A DNA stretch of 64,000 bases. Origin: Eucalyptus grandis. Lineage: Eukaryota > Streptophyta > Magnoliopsida > Myrtales > Myrtaceae. The stretch covers positions 14,570,001-14,634,000 of the forward strand of contig NC_052620.1 in assembly GCF_016545825.1 (NCBI RefSeq). Reading direction: 5' to 3'. The stretch's first letter is position 1; each line of letters starts with the position of its first letter. Positions 47,638 to 59,226 of this stretch are shown here, in pieces. A program made the translations under genes and the position numbers. Below the pieces are notes generated by a model, which saw only the letters and a list, made by a program, of their open reading frames with translations, did no database searches and was not told where the DNA came from.

Positions 47638-50600
47638 TGGCGACAGTGGTTCGACTAGAGCTTCCTTGCAAACTCAGTTTCCGGGAGCGCAATCAATGGC
47701 AATACAATTTGGAAGATAGTCAGAGAAATGAAAAACAAAACAAGGCGGAAAATAGAAGACAAACCAGACAGGAATCGAAGTCATATTTTAGAATTTATTG
47801 AACTCCGGAGAAAATCTGAAACTGCGGTGAAGAAAAATCCCTCTTTTATTTGGCCAAGATTCTGACATTCAAGGACACGGGGGCGGGGTGTGGGGACGGG
47901 AGAGCCCGGTTTCTACTTAGAAAAGGGGAGGTGACAGGGAATGATTTTCATCTTCATTATTTTTGAACATCTCCATTTTTTACCATTGAAACTGCGTCTT
48001 ATCCACCATCTTCATCTGCCATGGAAACCTCGAACTCGGATTTATGGCTCCACTGAAACGAGAATAACGGATAATGTCTAAAATAGACTCATATGATATC
48101 ATTTATGTAGAGTCCAGTCACATCATAATTCATGTTAGATTTGTTTTTAATAGCTAAAAAATGCCATGTTAACTTATACATTTTATTGTAAAAGCCTGTA
48201 ATATATATATATTTGTCATTGAAGGTATTTAAATAATCATTTTTTTTTTTGGATTCGATACTTAAGTGAATCGACGAAATTTTTTTGATACTTCTAACAT
48301 CCTTATGCCTTGAGAAAATGAAGTGTGGTGCATAGGCAAGGATGTTAAGAAAATATAGTGGACGTTATTTGGGCCAAGAAAAGTGAGTTAATCCAAATTC
48401 AAATTGAAAAAATTAGGTGGTTGTTCACCAAAGTGAGTTGTTCATAAGTATTACGGGGGGAACTTAAGGAATCTTACAAGATTTTATGTTTTGTAATTGA
48501 TTGGTGGACCATCACATGATATTACATAAGCACTAAAATGTCTATTGGATGGCTAATTTTCATCCTTCAACGGTGGAAACGATGAACATATGAAATTGTT
48601 AAGCATTTTGGGTACATATAAAACAATTAATAACATTTATATATATACACACGCACAGTTTCTTAATTAACTAAAAAGGAGCATCCGGGACTCATGCTGA
48701 GAGTTTCATACGCATGCCAAGGTCAAGACCTTTGTATTGTGGAATGGTTCTATTTGGAGTGGTTGGAACTTATGTCTCAAGTACCCCAACGAAAATTGGT
48801 ACACAAAATTCAATATTATCTTGATTTGGTTGCATTATAATATCAAGTTATTGAAAAAAAAAACAGAGGTTATATTTGAACTTCGATAGATTAGATAAAA
48901 AATAAACAAGGGGCACTTTAGGGACTTTGTTAATCAGTCCACCAACCTTAATTTTGGAGGTTCCAGTGTATACACTTTGAATATCAGTGTAAAATAGTCA
49001 TTTTACCTAATGTCTCATATGGAATTAAGTGACATGACACCATCTCCTGGGATTATCTCGTATTGACAATAACCCAATAGGAAAAAGGATCAATAAACTA
49101 GTTTCACTAAGATTCAAATTACGAGATGCAAACGATAAGTCCACATGAATTTGAATAGTCAAAATCGAGGTGCTCATGTTACTTGTAGATGAACGAGCGC
49201 CTTGATAATTGCCTCTTCTAACTATCTGAAAATATAAATATTATTATGAGTTTTACTATAAGTATGAAAAACCCATTGCTTATCGATTAAGTGACATATG
49301 TACACAAACATAATTACATAATTGAATCCATTCACATGTCGACTGTCCTATAATGGGAATGTAATATATATTGATAGCGGACCTAATAAAAATATAAAAA
49401 AATGAAAAGTAAATGTGTAAACCGTCGGTCCATCTCTCGTTAGTAGCCCCATCTACATTGCACTCTAGTTTAGCCCCTGCTGTGTTGTGTGGCCCAGCCT
49501 AAACGAAAAAGATTACCCATGAAAGAGACACAAAGTCGGGCCTTGACCTTAAGGCCAGATTTTGGGCCTTGTGTTGGGCCATACGGCCTGAAGCAAATTC
49601 CTCGAGAGCGTGGGGGAGATTGTATTTTCTCTACACAAGAAAGTAAATGCCGAATACACAAATTGACTAGAGATTTGCAATGACAGGGCTTAAACTTTTG
49701 ACCTCGCAAAAGATACGTTACAACTCTTCACCAATCACCACTGGGGCATCACGCCTAATGGCGAAAAATCACACGGCCTCGTTTGTTAAGTCGTTTCATT
49801 GAAATGCACACTGTCTTAGTACTTAATTTCCACAAGTAGCAAAACTGACTAGATGGACATGGTCGTGTTCCCTTTCTCCGCAAATTCACACATCGTGCTA
49901 TCTAGTCTCGACACTTATGAACGAAAGTGTATTTTATATGCGACTCACACAATTGAAGTGGTGCGACCAAATTTTGTGAAAATCGCATGTGTGGATAGTC
50001 CTTGCAAAATTACAAGGCCCATTTTCTGAGCTGGTCCAGGTGAAACCCAGCATTAGGCCTTATATATATATGCTTTGGGGTTGGGGCTGTGCATGGCAAG
50101 ACGTGTTTACTACTGATAATGCTAGGGATAGGAAATTTATTTGATGAAATGGGGTTATGAAGTGATGCGACGGATTTTGCTAAGTGCCTTACACCATGCT
50201 CTACCATGGTGAACCGACTTTTGGTTTGTTACTTATTTTCAATTTGGAAAAAATTTACCTTTTATCCTTGTACTTACAAACATTTTTTAATCTAGCTATT
50301 CTATGTTCACAAAATTTTTAATCAAGTCTCTCTAGCACGAAAAATTCGATTGACATAGGTGTCAGTGGAGTTCGTCCCTCTCCTTACTTTTAAACGTCTT
50401 AACTTTTTTTTCTATGAACTATCTTCAATTAGTTTTTTGTATATATTCAATTTATGGAGGACGCATAACTTCATAAATTATATTTTAATTCCAAGGTATT
50501 TCACTACAGTTTGAATTTTTGAACTTTATAAACAACCTCATCGAGAAATTTGAAAATTGAAAAAAAAAATTCCCTTCAAGTTAACTTTATTTTTTTTCCA

Positions 50601-51223
50601 TAGATCAATGATCATTTTTCTTACGCACACAATACATGTGTTCTTGGTTCAATATACCATATGAAAAAATACAATTTTTTCTTTCATATAATTTAAGTTT
50701 ATGGATGAGATTAAATATTTTTATATAACTCATATACTAAATTAAACGCGTATCAAAAGTTCATGAATCATATTGAACAAATTAAAAGTTCAGGAACGAT
50801 ATTGCATGTTAGGCCAAAGATTAGCGATCATATTGAACAAAATCATATTTCATGAATATCGTTACATGATGAATCGAAATTCATAAATCATTTGTGTCGT
50901 TGTCCCTTTATTTCTTTATAATGTTTTTGGCGGGTGGAACTCTATTCAACCTGGCAACGACCAACTGCTATATATGGGCAATTGCTGAGCTCGACTTTTT
51001 TCAGAGGGTTCTTCGTGTTCTGAAGCTGCAATTCAAAGACATTCTTGCAGAAATTGCGTGAACAGATTGTGTTCGATCCAATTCATGCTTCCAACATCGC
51101 TACTTAGGTTCTTGGGTAATCCTTAGCATCCCCGAACACGTGCACAGGGCGAATCAAGGAGGGATTTTGGCATCTGCCCTGTTTGATTTGTAGTCTTTCT
51201 TGATCGGCACTGCTTGGCGTTAG
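47638..51223. other. Spacer and PPR upstream region of unit 2
   Basis: Matches 24513-28545. It holds a single copy of the monomer expanded at 25230-25850 (about 48340-48480). It also has a private insertion of about 135 bases (49376-49510) that splits ATTGATTACCC and has no clear termini. No gene is seen. Confidence 0.5.
50969..50975 (+). promoter_or_regulatory. Candidate TATA box of the PPR gene
   Basis: TATATAT about 250 bases before the ATG at 51224. In unit 1 the matching place (about 28284) reads TGTATAT. Weak evidence, based on position and composition only. Confidence 0.25.
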
Positions 51224-53151
51224 ATGAACCAACTCTCATGGAACCTCCACAGCTTCCGCCACCTCCTGAAGCACTGCATAGCTGAGAGGGACTTCTTGAC
51301 CGGCAAATCCCTCCACGCCCTGTACATCAAGTCCCTCGTCCCTCCCTCCACTTACCTCTCCAACCACTTCATCCTCCTCTACTCCAAATGCCGCCGCCTT
51401 CTGGCCGCTCGCCGCGCCTTCGACCTGACCCCGAACCCGAACGTGTTCTCCTTCAATGCCATCGTCGCCGCCTATGCCAAGGAGTCTCAGATGATGGTCG
51501 CCCGCCAGCTGTTCGATCGAATTCCCGCGCCGGACCTCGTTTCCTACAACACCATGCTTTCTGCTTTTGCCGACTGAGGCGAGATGGGACCGGCATTCTC
51601 CTTGTTTGTGGGGATGCACGATATGGGGCTCGACATGGATGGCTTCACATTGTCTGCTGTGGTCACGGCTTGCGGCGATGATGTTTCTTTGATGAGGCAG
51701 TTACATTCTTTGGCGGTTTCCAGTGGTCTTGATTCTTATTTTTCTCCGAGCAATGCGCTTCTAACATATTACAGTAAGAATGGTTATTTGAATGAGGCGA
51801 AGAGGATGTTCGATGAGATGGGAGAGGCTAGAGATGAGGTTTCTTGGAATTCAAAGATAGTTGCTTATGGACAGCACCGGGAAGGGCTACGAGCACTGGA
51901 GCTGTTCCAAGAGATGATTAGGAAGGGCATGCATGTAGATATGTATACTTTGGCAAGTGTTCTCACTGCATTTACCTGCCTAAGTGATTTGGTAGGCGGG
52001 CTTCAGTTTCATGCTAAGCTTGTAAAAACAGGGTTCCACCAGAATTCACATGTTGGGAGTGGCTTGATTGACTTGTATTCTAAGTGCAAGGGTGCCATGT
52101 CGGATTGCGAGAAAGTATTTCAAGAGATCAAGGAGCCAGATTTGGTTTAGTGGAACACTATGATTTCAGGGTATTCACAAAACGAGGAACTCTCATAAGA
52201 GGCTCTAGAATATTTCCGCAGTATGTGAAGATTTGGGTACAGACTGGATGATTGTAGCTTTGTTTGTGCAATCAGTGCCTGCTCCAATCTCTCATCTCCT
52301 TCTCAGGGGAAACAAATGCACGGTTTGGTAATCAAATCAGAGATTCCCTCAAATTGGATCTCTGTTGATAATGCTTTAATTGCAACGTATTCGAAGTGCG
52401 GAAATCTGGGGGATGCCAGGAGGTTATTTAAGAGGATGCCAGAGCATAATACTGTGTCACTTAATTCAATGATTGCAGGTTATGCTCAGCATGGATTAGG
52501 AGAGGAATCTCTTGCTCTCTTTCAAGAGATGCTGGACAATGATATCCCTGCTACCAGTATAACTTTCATCTCCATACTTTCTGCATGTGCACATACTGGG
52601 AAAGTTCATGAGGGCTAAACATATTTCAACATGATGAAGGAGAAGTTTGGGCTTGAGCCAGAGGCAGAACATTACTCGTGCATGATTGATCTACTAGGTT
52701 GGGCAGGCAAAATAAGTGAAGCTGAGAAGCTAATTGAGACAATGCCATTCAGTCCTGGCTCCGTTGGCTGGGCCTCATTGCTTGGGGCATGCATGTAGGA
52801 AGCATGGTAACATGGAGATAGCTGTCAAAGCAGCTTATCAGTTTTTGCAGCATGAACCTGCAAATGCTGCTCCATATGTTGTCCTCTCGAATATGTTTGT
52901 TAGAGCTGGTAGATTGGAAGATATGGTAGACAGAGGTGTTAAAAAGAATCCAGGTTGCAGCTGGATTGAGCTAAATCGAAGAACCCATGTATTTGTTGCA
53001 GAAGACAGTTCACACCCAATGATTAAGGAGACTCGTGATTACTAGGATGAGATGCTATTGAAGATTAGGAAGGTTGGTTATGTACTGGAAGTTAATCAGG
53101 TTTCGTTAAAGGAGGATGGAATGGAGGAAAAAGAGATGGAAATGAGATTAA

Positions 53152-53225
53152 GACATCACAGTGAGAAGCTAGCGGTTGCATTTGGGTTGATTTCGACCAA
53201 GGATGGGGAGCCAATACTTGTGGTG
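53152..53225 (+). repeat. 74 bp host duplication, left copy
   Basis: These 74 bases of the PPR DYW region, starting GACATCACAGTGAGAAGC and ending CTTGTGGTG, are repeated without a difference at 55773-55846 on the other side of the Copia fragment. Unit 1 has a single copy (near 30490-30563) with several substitutions. Confidence 0.93.
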
Positions 53226-53411
53226 CAAAATTTTCAGGGACGTATTAAACTGATTAGTAACCTCACGATGAAATAATTGAAAAACATGTAAAAATTCAGA
53301 GCGGTCATGAAGCATATAGAGCCATGTTAAACGAGAATAATCATCCACAAAAGTAACAAAGTACTTAAAACCATTTCTACTACCAATACGGGAAGGTCCC
53401 CAGATGTCCAA
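53226..53411 (-). pseudogene. Copia integrase, N-terminal half of the core
   Basis: Reads DIWGPSRIGSRNGFKYFV then TFVDDYSRLTWLYMLHDRSE, the start of the retroviral integrase core with its first catalytic Asp. The frame runs on into host PPR antisense sequence after position 53226. Truncated, so inactive. Confidence 0.88.
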
Positions 53412-53688
53412 ATGAACAAGTTCAAGTAAAGTAGATGCACGAGAATCATTATGACTAGGAAAGGAACTGCGATGATGTTTCCCAAGTTCACAAGCCTCAC
53501 ACTCAATAGAAATTGATTTACACTCGGGAATTATTTGTTGTAACTTAAATAAAGATAAATGCCCTAAACGAGAATGCCATAATAGGGGTAATAAAACTAG
53601 CAGCTAGACCATTGGCGTCAGCAGTGGAGACACCATTTAGATAGTAGAGTCCACCACTTTCATGCCCTCCACCAATCATCTTCTTTGT

Positions 53689-54147
53689 CTAAAGGTCTTG
53701 AAAAACGCAATGAGATGGGTAAAATGTAACTGAACAACTAAGAGCTTTAGTTAACTGACTAACAGATAACAAATTTAAAGGAAGTTGGGGAACATGTAAA
53801 ACAGAGGACAAAGATAAGGAAGATGTAAGTGAAACAATCCCTGATCCAACCACTTGAGTCGATGAACCATTAGCTAAAATAACTTCGGATGAAGGACTAG
53901 AATTAGTGTGGGAAGAAAATAGTTCTTGCTTACCCGTCATATGACTAGAAGCCCCCGAGTCAATGACCCAAGAGGCGTTAGGAGACAAAGTAGAGAAAGA
54001 GGCCATGTTACCTGTACGTGCAAGAGTAGTAGTGGATGAGAAATTGGAAGCCTCTAGTTGTTGGACACGTTTGATGAGTTGTGCAACCATATCATCTCGA
54101 GCCGTAGACTCAGAAGAACTACCCCCAGGTGGGAGAGATGGGTTCAT
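53689..54147 (-). pseudogene. Copia protease and pre-integrase region
   Basis: The protease box is NASWVIDSGASSHMTG. It continues into LHVPQLPLNLLSVSQLTKAL, the usual segment before the pre-integrase zinc region. A TAG at 53689-53691 replaces a sense codon in QDL-TKKM. The frame differs from gag by one shift at about 54147. Confidence 0.88.
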
Positions 54148-55049
54148 GTCATTTTGTAAGACACATTTCGAGCACTCCCTTCAGACATAGCAATATTTGC
54201 AATAACTGATCGTTGAGCCCACTCAGGCTTGCCATGCTTGGCCCAACAAGTGTCAACAATATGACCGAATTTGCCACAATGTATACACTGACGGCTATCT
54301 CGATCAGAACTTTGTCCACTACGTCCACCACCACAACTACGATTTCCCCCGAAACCACGACCTCTATTGGAAAATCCACCACGACCACGACCACCACTAC
54401 TAGCCACAAATGCTGAATTGTCTTTAGATGAAGTAGAAGACGGAGGGACAATGCGCTGAATTCGACTAAATGCTTCATTCATAGAAGGAACTCTCTCTCC
54501 AGCAAGAAGCTGACTCTTCACAGGCTGTAAGTCAGCATTCAAGCTAGATAAAAATATGGCCACTTGAAATTCAGCTCGTTGTGTCTTTAGTCTCTCAAGA
54601 TCAGTAGTGATGGGCTGATAAAGATTGAGTTCTTCCCACATACCTTTCAAAGCACTATAATATTCTCCAAGAGACTTGTCTTCCTGTTTAAAATTAAAAA
54701 TCTTCTCATATAGTTCATAAACTCTAGACATATTTTTGTCTTGTGAGTAACTCTCCATAAGATCATCCCACACTCCTTTAGCGGTTGTGTGGAACATGAC
54801 ATTAGCAGCGATGGATGGTTCCATGCTATTCCATAACCACACCAGAAGTCTATCATTCTCTCTCATCCAACCATTATAGTCTCTAGAATTTTCATCAGGA
54901 GGGTCTGTGGTAAGATAATGAAGTTTCCCTTTGGCATTAATATAGACCTTCATAGCTTGGGCCCATAACAAGTAATTGGAGGATCCATTTAATTTAATAG
55001 TGGTAATTTGAACGTTGACACTATCTGTAGAAGCCTTAGTATCACTCAT
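54144..55049 (-). pseudogene. Copia gag
   Basis: The start MSDTKASTDSVN at 55047-55049 is preferred over the upstream in-frame ATG (55124), which lies in the leader. The body has the plant UBN2-type gag features (NYLLWAQAMKVYI, WNSMEPSIAANVMF) and a Gly/Arg-rich stretch. A CCHC knuckle CIHCGKFGHIVDTC follows. It would form the virus-like particle. Open throughout, but unlinked from an intact pol. Confidence 0.88.
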
Positions 55050-55515
55050 GATGATAATCTCAATATAAGTATATCTACCACTAATCAAGGAGGCTGAAAC
55101 TTGAGACTTTAGTGCAAGTAACAAAGCAGCAACGCTAATGTATAATCAGATGTAATTGGCTCCATCAATTAACCAAAGGGATGCTGAAAACTCATAAATA
55201 GAGACTGCTGTATAGAAGAAAATATTTGACCAGAAATCTCGATTCAAATAATTATATGTTTGATGGAAAACCAGCAAGACTAGTCAACCATAATCAATAG
55301 AATATTCTGATTCTTGAATCCGCTGATCAGCAAGTGTTGTAATCCATGTTCATAAACCAAACCTAATGAATCCGATATCTTCTGATCTCATATGTATCGA
55401 GACTTGAAGAGAAAACAGATAAAAATTGCAGCTTTAGGTGGCTACGCACCAGAGAAGAAGTAGAGTTACTAGGGGACTCTCAAACCAGCAATATGATTAA
55501 GTAATCAGATAGTTA

Positions 55516-55532
55516 GACCCGCTTTGATACCA
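55516..55532 (-). promoter_or_regulatory. Copia primer-binding site (initiator tRNA-Met)
   Basis: The minus strand reads TGGTATCAAAGCGGGTC directly after the LTR end TTTTGTGACA. It matches the plant initiator tRNA-Met 3' end (TGGTATCAGAGC type) with one difference. It fixes the orientation and shows that the LTR is the 5' one. Confidence 0.85.
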
Positions 55533-55772
55533 TGTCACAAAACTGATTAGAGAACCCGCAGCAAGTAGAAAGAGAGAAAGAAGGAAGAGAGAAGAGGAGA
55601 AAGAGAACGTAAAAGAAAGAAAGAGAGGGCTATAGTTTTTGTAATCACTGAAACCCTACACCCATTGTATTTATATTGAATATAAATTGTATATAACAAT
55701 AATATCCTTATGTCAGTAAAAAAGGAAATAAAACTCTGATAATAAAGGAAACTCAATTAAAGTAACTTAACA
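55533..55772 (-). mobile_element. Copia 5' LTR, 240 bp
   Basis: Minus strand from TGTTAAG (55772) to TGTGACA (55533). A TATAAATA box lies at 55675-55668. GA-rich DNA occurs between the TATA box and the primer site. No second LTR is present in the window. Confidence 0.85.
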
Positions 55773-55846
55773 GACATCACAGTGAGAAGCTAGCGGTTGC
55801 ATTTGGGTTGATTTCGACCAAGGATGGGGAGCCAATACTTGTGGTG
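55773..55846 (+). repeat. 74 bp host duplication, right copy
   Basis: Second copy of the DYW-region segment at 53152-53225, joined to the outer end of the Copia LTR. The PPR pseudogene continues from here. Confidence 0.93.
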
Positions 55847-55987
55847 AAAAATCTTAGAATATGTGGGGATTGCCATAATGCAATCAAACATATCTCTAAG
55901 ATTACAAAAAGGGAAATCACTGTTAGGGACACCTGCAGGTTTCATTACTTCAAGGAAGGGCAATGCTCTTGTGAGGATTACTGGTGA

Positions 55988-58630
55988 ATAAAGCATTTGA
56001 CTGGGTCCTTTTGAGCTTTATTAATATGCAAATCAGAATCATAGATATCTTTCTTGAATTCAAGAGCAAATGTCATGCCCCATTCGGTTATAGTCTGCTT
56101 TCGAACTTGCTGATAAAGCATTGAGTTCTAACTTTTATGTTACGCATGGATCACGATTAGTTTATTTGCAAATTGATTAGAGTCTTCCAATGACATCACA
56201 TCAAGGCGCAAAATTGATGATGGTGGCCTCAAAATATAGGCTGTTGCTTTGAAGAAACATAACAGCATGTGAGTGAAAAATTATGAGCATTTAAATCAAT
56301 TTACACTTGACCTGATGGTAATTCTTGACTGAGTTGATTCAAACTTTTTTTTTTCTCTTTCCCAGATATCCTTTCTTGTCGAAATTAGGAAGGTTCACAT
56401 TAGCTATCAGCCTGAAAAGTTGTTTCCTCCCACTTCCTTTTATTGGTCTGTTTGAGTTGAATTTATCTAGCGTTCTGTGATACAATTGTTGCTCAAGAAG
56501 TCCAATCTGTAGGTTGGGTTCTGAATGAGTATAAGTGCAGTTGTGTGGTTGCAAAATCTAAGTAAATCTATTGAAACAGGTTTCACAATTTCCATTTCCC
56601 CACGGGAGATACTGATGGATGGTTTGTCAGATTGTAAGATACTGATATTTTATTGATTCTTTTTTTGGCATAATTTAATAGAAAATCCCTGGATTTTACC
56701 TAAGAATTTATTTGATTCTTACCGTTGATTCATCAATCTTCAAGTGAGATTATATTTTACCATTCAGCTTTGCTGATTGGTCATGATACTGTTAATGAAG
56801 CTTCAATCATGCTAGTGCAAATTTGTGGGAGCAATGCCAATTGTGCTAGAAGTTTAAGTTGTTAGATAAGGCGTGGTTCAATATTTATTTGAATACTTTC
56901 GCACTCCCCCTTATGCGTAGATTGGGCTTTGGCCTAAAATTGAAGTATGAAAACAAAGAGGGGACCTTATACAACTTGAACTCAAGACCTCCTTCTTCAA
57001 TACCATGTGAAATTGTGTGAAACCATAGTCAATTGTTTTAAAAGCTCAAATTTTTAGATGAAGGCATGGTTTAATACTTAAATACTTCAACAATTCTTAT
57101 TGCTAGGTCACGACCAAGGACTTTTTCGCAAATATGACAGCAACATGGTGTTGCAACTTGGGACGAAATTGCTTGCATAGGAAAACTTAGCCATCCGATC
57201 TTGGATCATTGGACTTATACTTAACAGTCTTCTGTTTACTAGAATGATCTAAATTTATCCAAAAGATGGCTAGGAGCTACAGTATCTTGACAGTTATAAG
57301 GCAGCAATCTGCCAAATGTTGTGGAGATCATTCTTTAATGGCCTCATTTCGTGAAGGGAAAAAATGGAGGAATGGTGTGGCAGCTTCAAGATCTATGGAA
57401 TCATGGGGCAATTGAACTACTTCATGATCTTTGGCACGCTTTATGCTTTTCAGGGTATTGATGGAGGAGAGGATGTTGTGTTATGGTTTCACTATAGCCT
57501 GCAACAATGGGTTTATCACCGTCAAATCGGCATGTCAAACTTCTGGAACACAACAGAAGTTGGGAACTCCCTTCTCCTTGGAAGATTTCCTGGAATTCTA
57601 AAGCACCGGTGAGAACTAGCTTTCTGTCCTGAGAGTGTTTGAGGAGAATTCTAACTACAAAAGGATTTGAAGAGAAAAAGAATGGTGTTAGCCAATAGAT
57701 GTTTTCTTTGTAAGCAGGTCAAACAATCTGTTTCTTCATATTCTTTTTCATTGTGCAGTGACGATCTTGGAGTGCATTTTTCTTGGTCAGTTGGGCTGTG
57801 GTGTTCTGTTAGAGAGGAACTTGCTTGTTGAGGATTGAATTGTCCTTAACATTGGAGAAGCCCTTCCGTTTGTAAAACCAGCATCCATTTTGTTTGGATG
57901 GATGGCTTACCACATTACTTTTTCTGCATTACGGTGGTGCCCTTTAGCTGGTCAGATTCTTCAGTTGCTTAGATTTGTTATAGTTTTTTATGAATGGGAG
58001 GCATACTTTTTTCTTTTCTATCAAAAGATTTTCATTATCGACAATCATTTACATCAACACTTGAGTGTTGTGAAACTTTCAGGAATTTTAGATGAAAAAG
58101 ACTCAAGTGAATGAGCTGCAAGATTTAGATTAAGCAAAAAGTATAAGTCAATTCAGACAGCAATAATCTTCACATCCTTTCTCCTGTTTGAATGGACTGA
58201 TTAGAGTCTGGGTGAAAGATGAAATACTAAACGTTTCTGCAGGGAAGTATAGAATTTAGTGTTTATCTCCATCTTGGTTGGCAGAAGTGGATTTTTCACT
58301 GTATAGTTGTTGAACAGTATGCGTTTTGACTATGTTTAAGTTTAGCTGGTTCCTACATAGGGACATCATCATTACTATTTGTAATTTTTCTTACATTATG
58401 ATTTATTCCTTCTAATTTTAATGTTAAGGTTATGTATGTGTCTAGGAAATTTTGTAACATAGTGTCTGAGGCTTTTGCAATGCATCATATAATTGCTTTT
58501 TGAGATTAATCAAGCTGTTATTGATGACAGATTTAATTTTGCTGTCTGCTAGTGTTTTAAACTCTGTCTAGATTGACTACGTCTGATCTTGTTTAGTTGT
58601 AGGAGCCGAAGAGGTACTAAGCTAGTCATT
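55988..58630. other. Downstream spacer of unit 2, no gene supported
   Basis: Matches 30705-33350. The 82-codon frame at 57364-57612 is the partner of 32067-32315; it has amino-acid changes and no recognisable domain. Confidence 0.45.
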
Positions 58631-58633
58631 AAG

Positions 58634-59226
58634 GGCGCGTTTGGTAACGATTCTGATAAGAAATAATTTTTTTTTTATTCTGTTTCTAGGAACAGATTCT
58701 AAGCATTTTAAGCCATTTGGTAACTATCCAAAATTTCCGATTCTGGAATAAAATTGTGTTTGGTACCATGCTCATTGATTTTATTCCAAATTAATTTATT
58801 TTAATTATTAAATAATTTTTATACTTTTTCCTTTTTTTCTTTTTTCTCCTATTCTTCTTCTTCTTCTTCAGGCCGGCGACCTCACTGGAGCGTCGCCGGC
58901 CCTCGGCGAGGCCGGCCCTCGTCGGCTGAGCCTTGCCGGCGGTTGAGCGAGGCTTGCCCAGCCCTACTGAGCCTCATCAGTGGCCAGCCGGCCTTGCCGG
59001 GGCTGGGCGAGGCCCGCCCGCCACCGCGAGGCCTCAGGCGTCATGAGGCTTGCCCAGCCCCAACGAGGCTTGGCCTTGCCGGTGGTGGGCTTGCCTCCGG
59101 CGAGTTTTGATTCGCGATTATGGAACAAGGACCTCGCCCCGGTTCGGCGAGCCTCCGGCGAGCTCGCCGGACTGGTTGTTGGCAACCGGCAACGGGGGAC
59201 GGCGGCAACCAGTGGCGACGGTGATG
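58634..59226. repeat. One-ended dispersed element with GC-rich core
   Basis: Starts GGGCGCGTTTGGTAACGATTC and continues with GTTTCTAGGAACAG-type words, the style seen at 23487. It then runs into a GC-rich core (about 58870-59200) made of GCGAGGC/GCCTCGCC-type words like the core of 1742-2995. It replaces about 45 bases of unit 1 (33373-33418). No matching terminus is seen at the right end. Confidence 0.55.

Larger units (their letters stand above)
53226..55772 (-). mobile_element. Truncated Ty1-copia retrotransposon (5' LTR to mid-integrase)
   Basis: On the minus strand it runs from a 5' LTR (55772-55533) and primer-binding site through gag, protease and the first half of integrase, stopping inside the KIL stretch just before the second catalytic Asp region of integrase. 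Reverse transcriptase, RNase H and the 3' LTR are missing. It has a frameshift between gag and protease (about 54147) and a stop at 53689-53691. The flanks are a 74-base host duplication, not the usual 5 bases. Confidence 0.9.
51224..55987 (+). pseudogene. DYW-type PPR pseudogene, unit 2, split by a Copia fragment
   Basis: Collinear with the unit 1 PPR gene (28546-30704). In-frame stops: TGA 51575-51577 (from CGA), TAG 52148-52150 (from TTG), TAA 52196-52198 (from GAG), TGA 52226-52228 (from CGA), TAA 52616-52618 (from CAA) and TAG 53043-53045 (from TTG). There is also a GCAT duplication near 52790 that shifts the frame and a 21-base deletion near 52927. A 2.5 kb Copia fragment (53226-55772) interrupts the DYW domain, which resumes at 55773 and ends CSCEDYW at 55987. 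At about 52390, where unit 1 has lost a base, this copy keeps the ancestral frame ([11 protein letters not shown]). No functional editing factor can be made. Confidence 0.95.
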
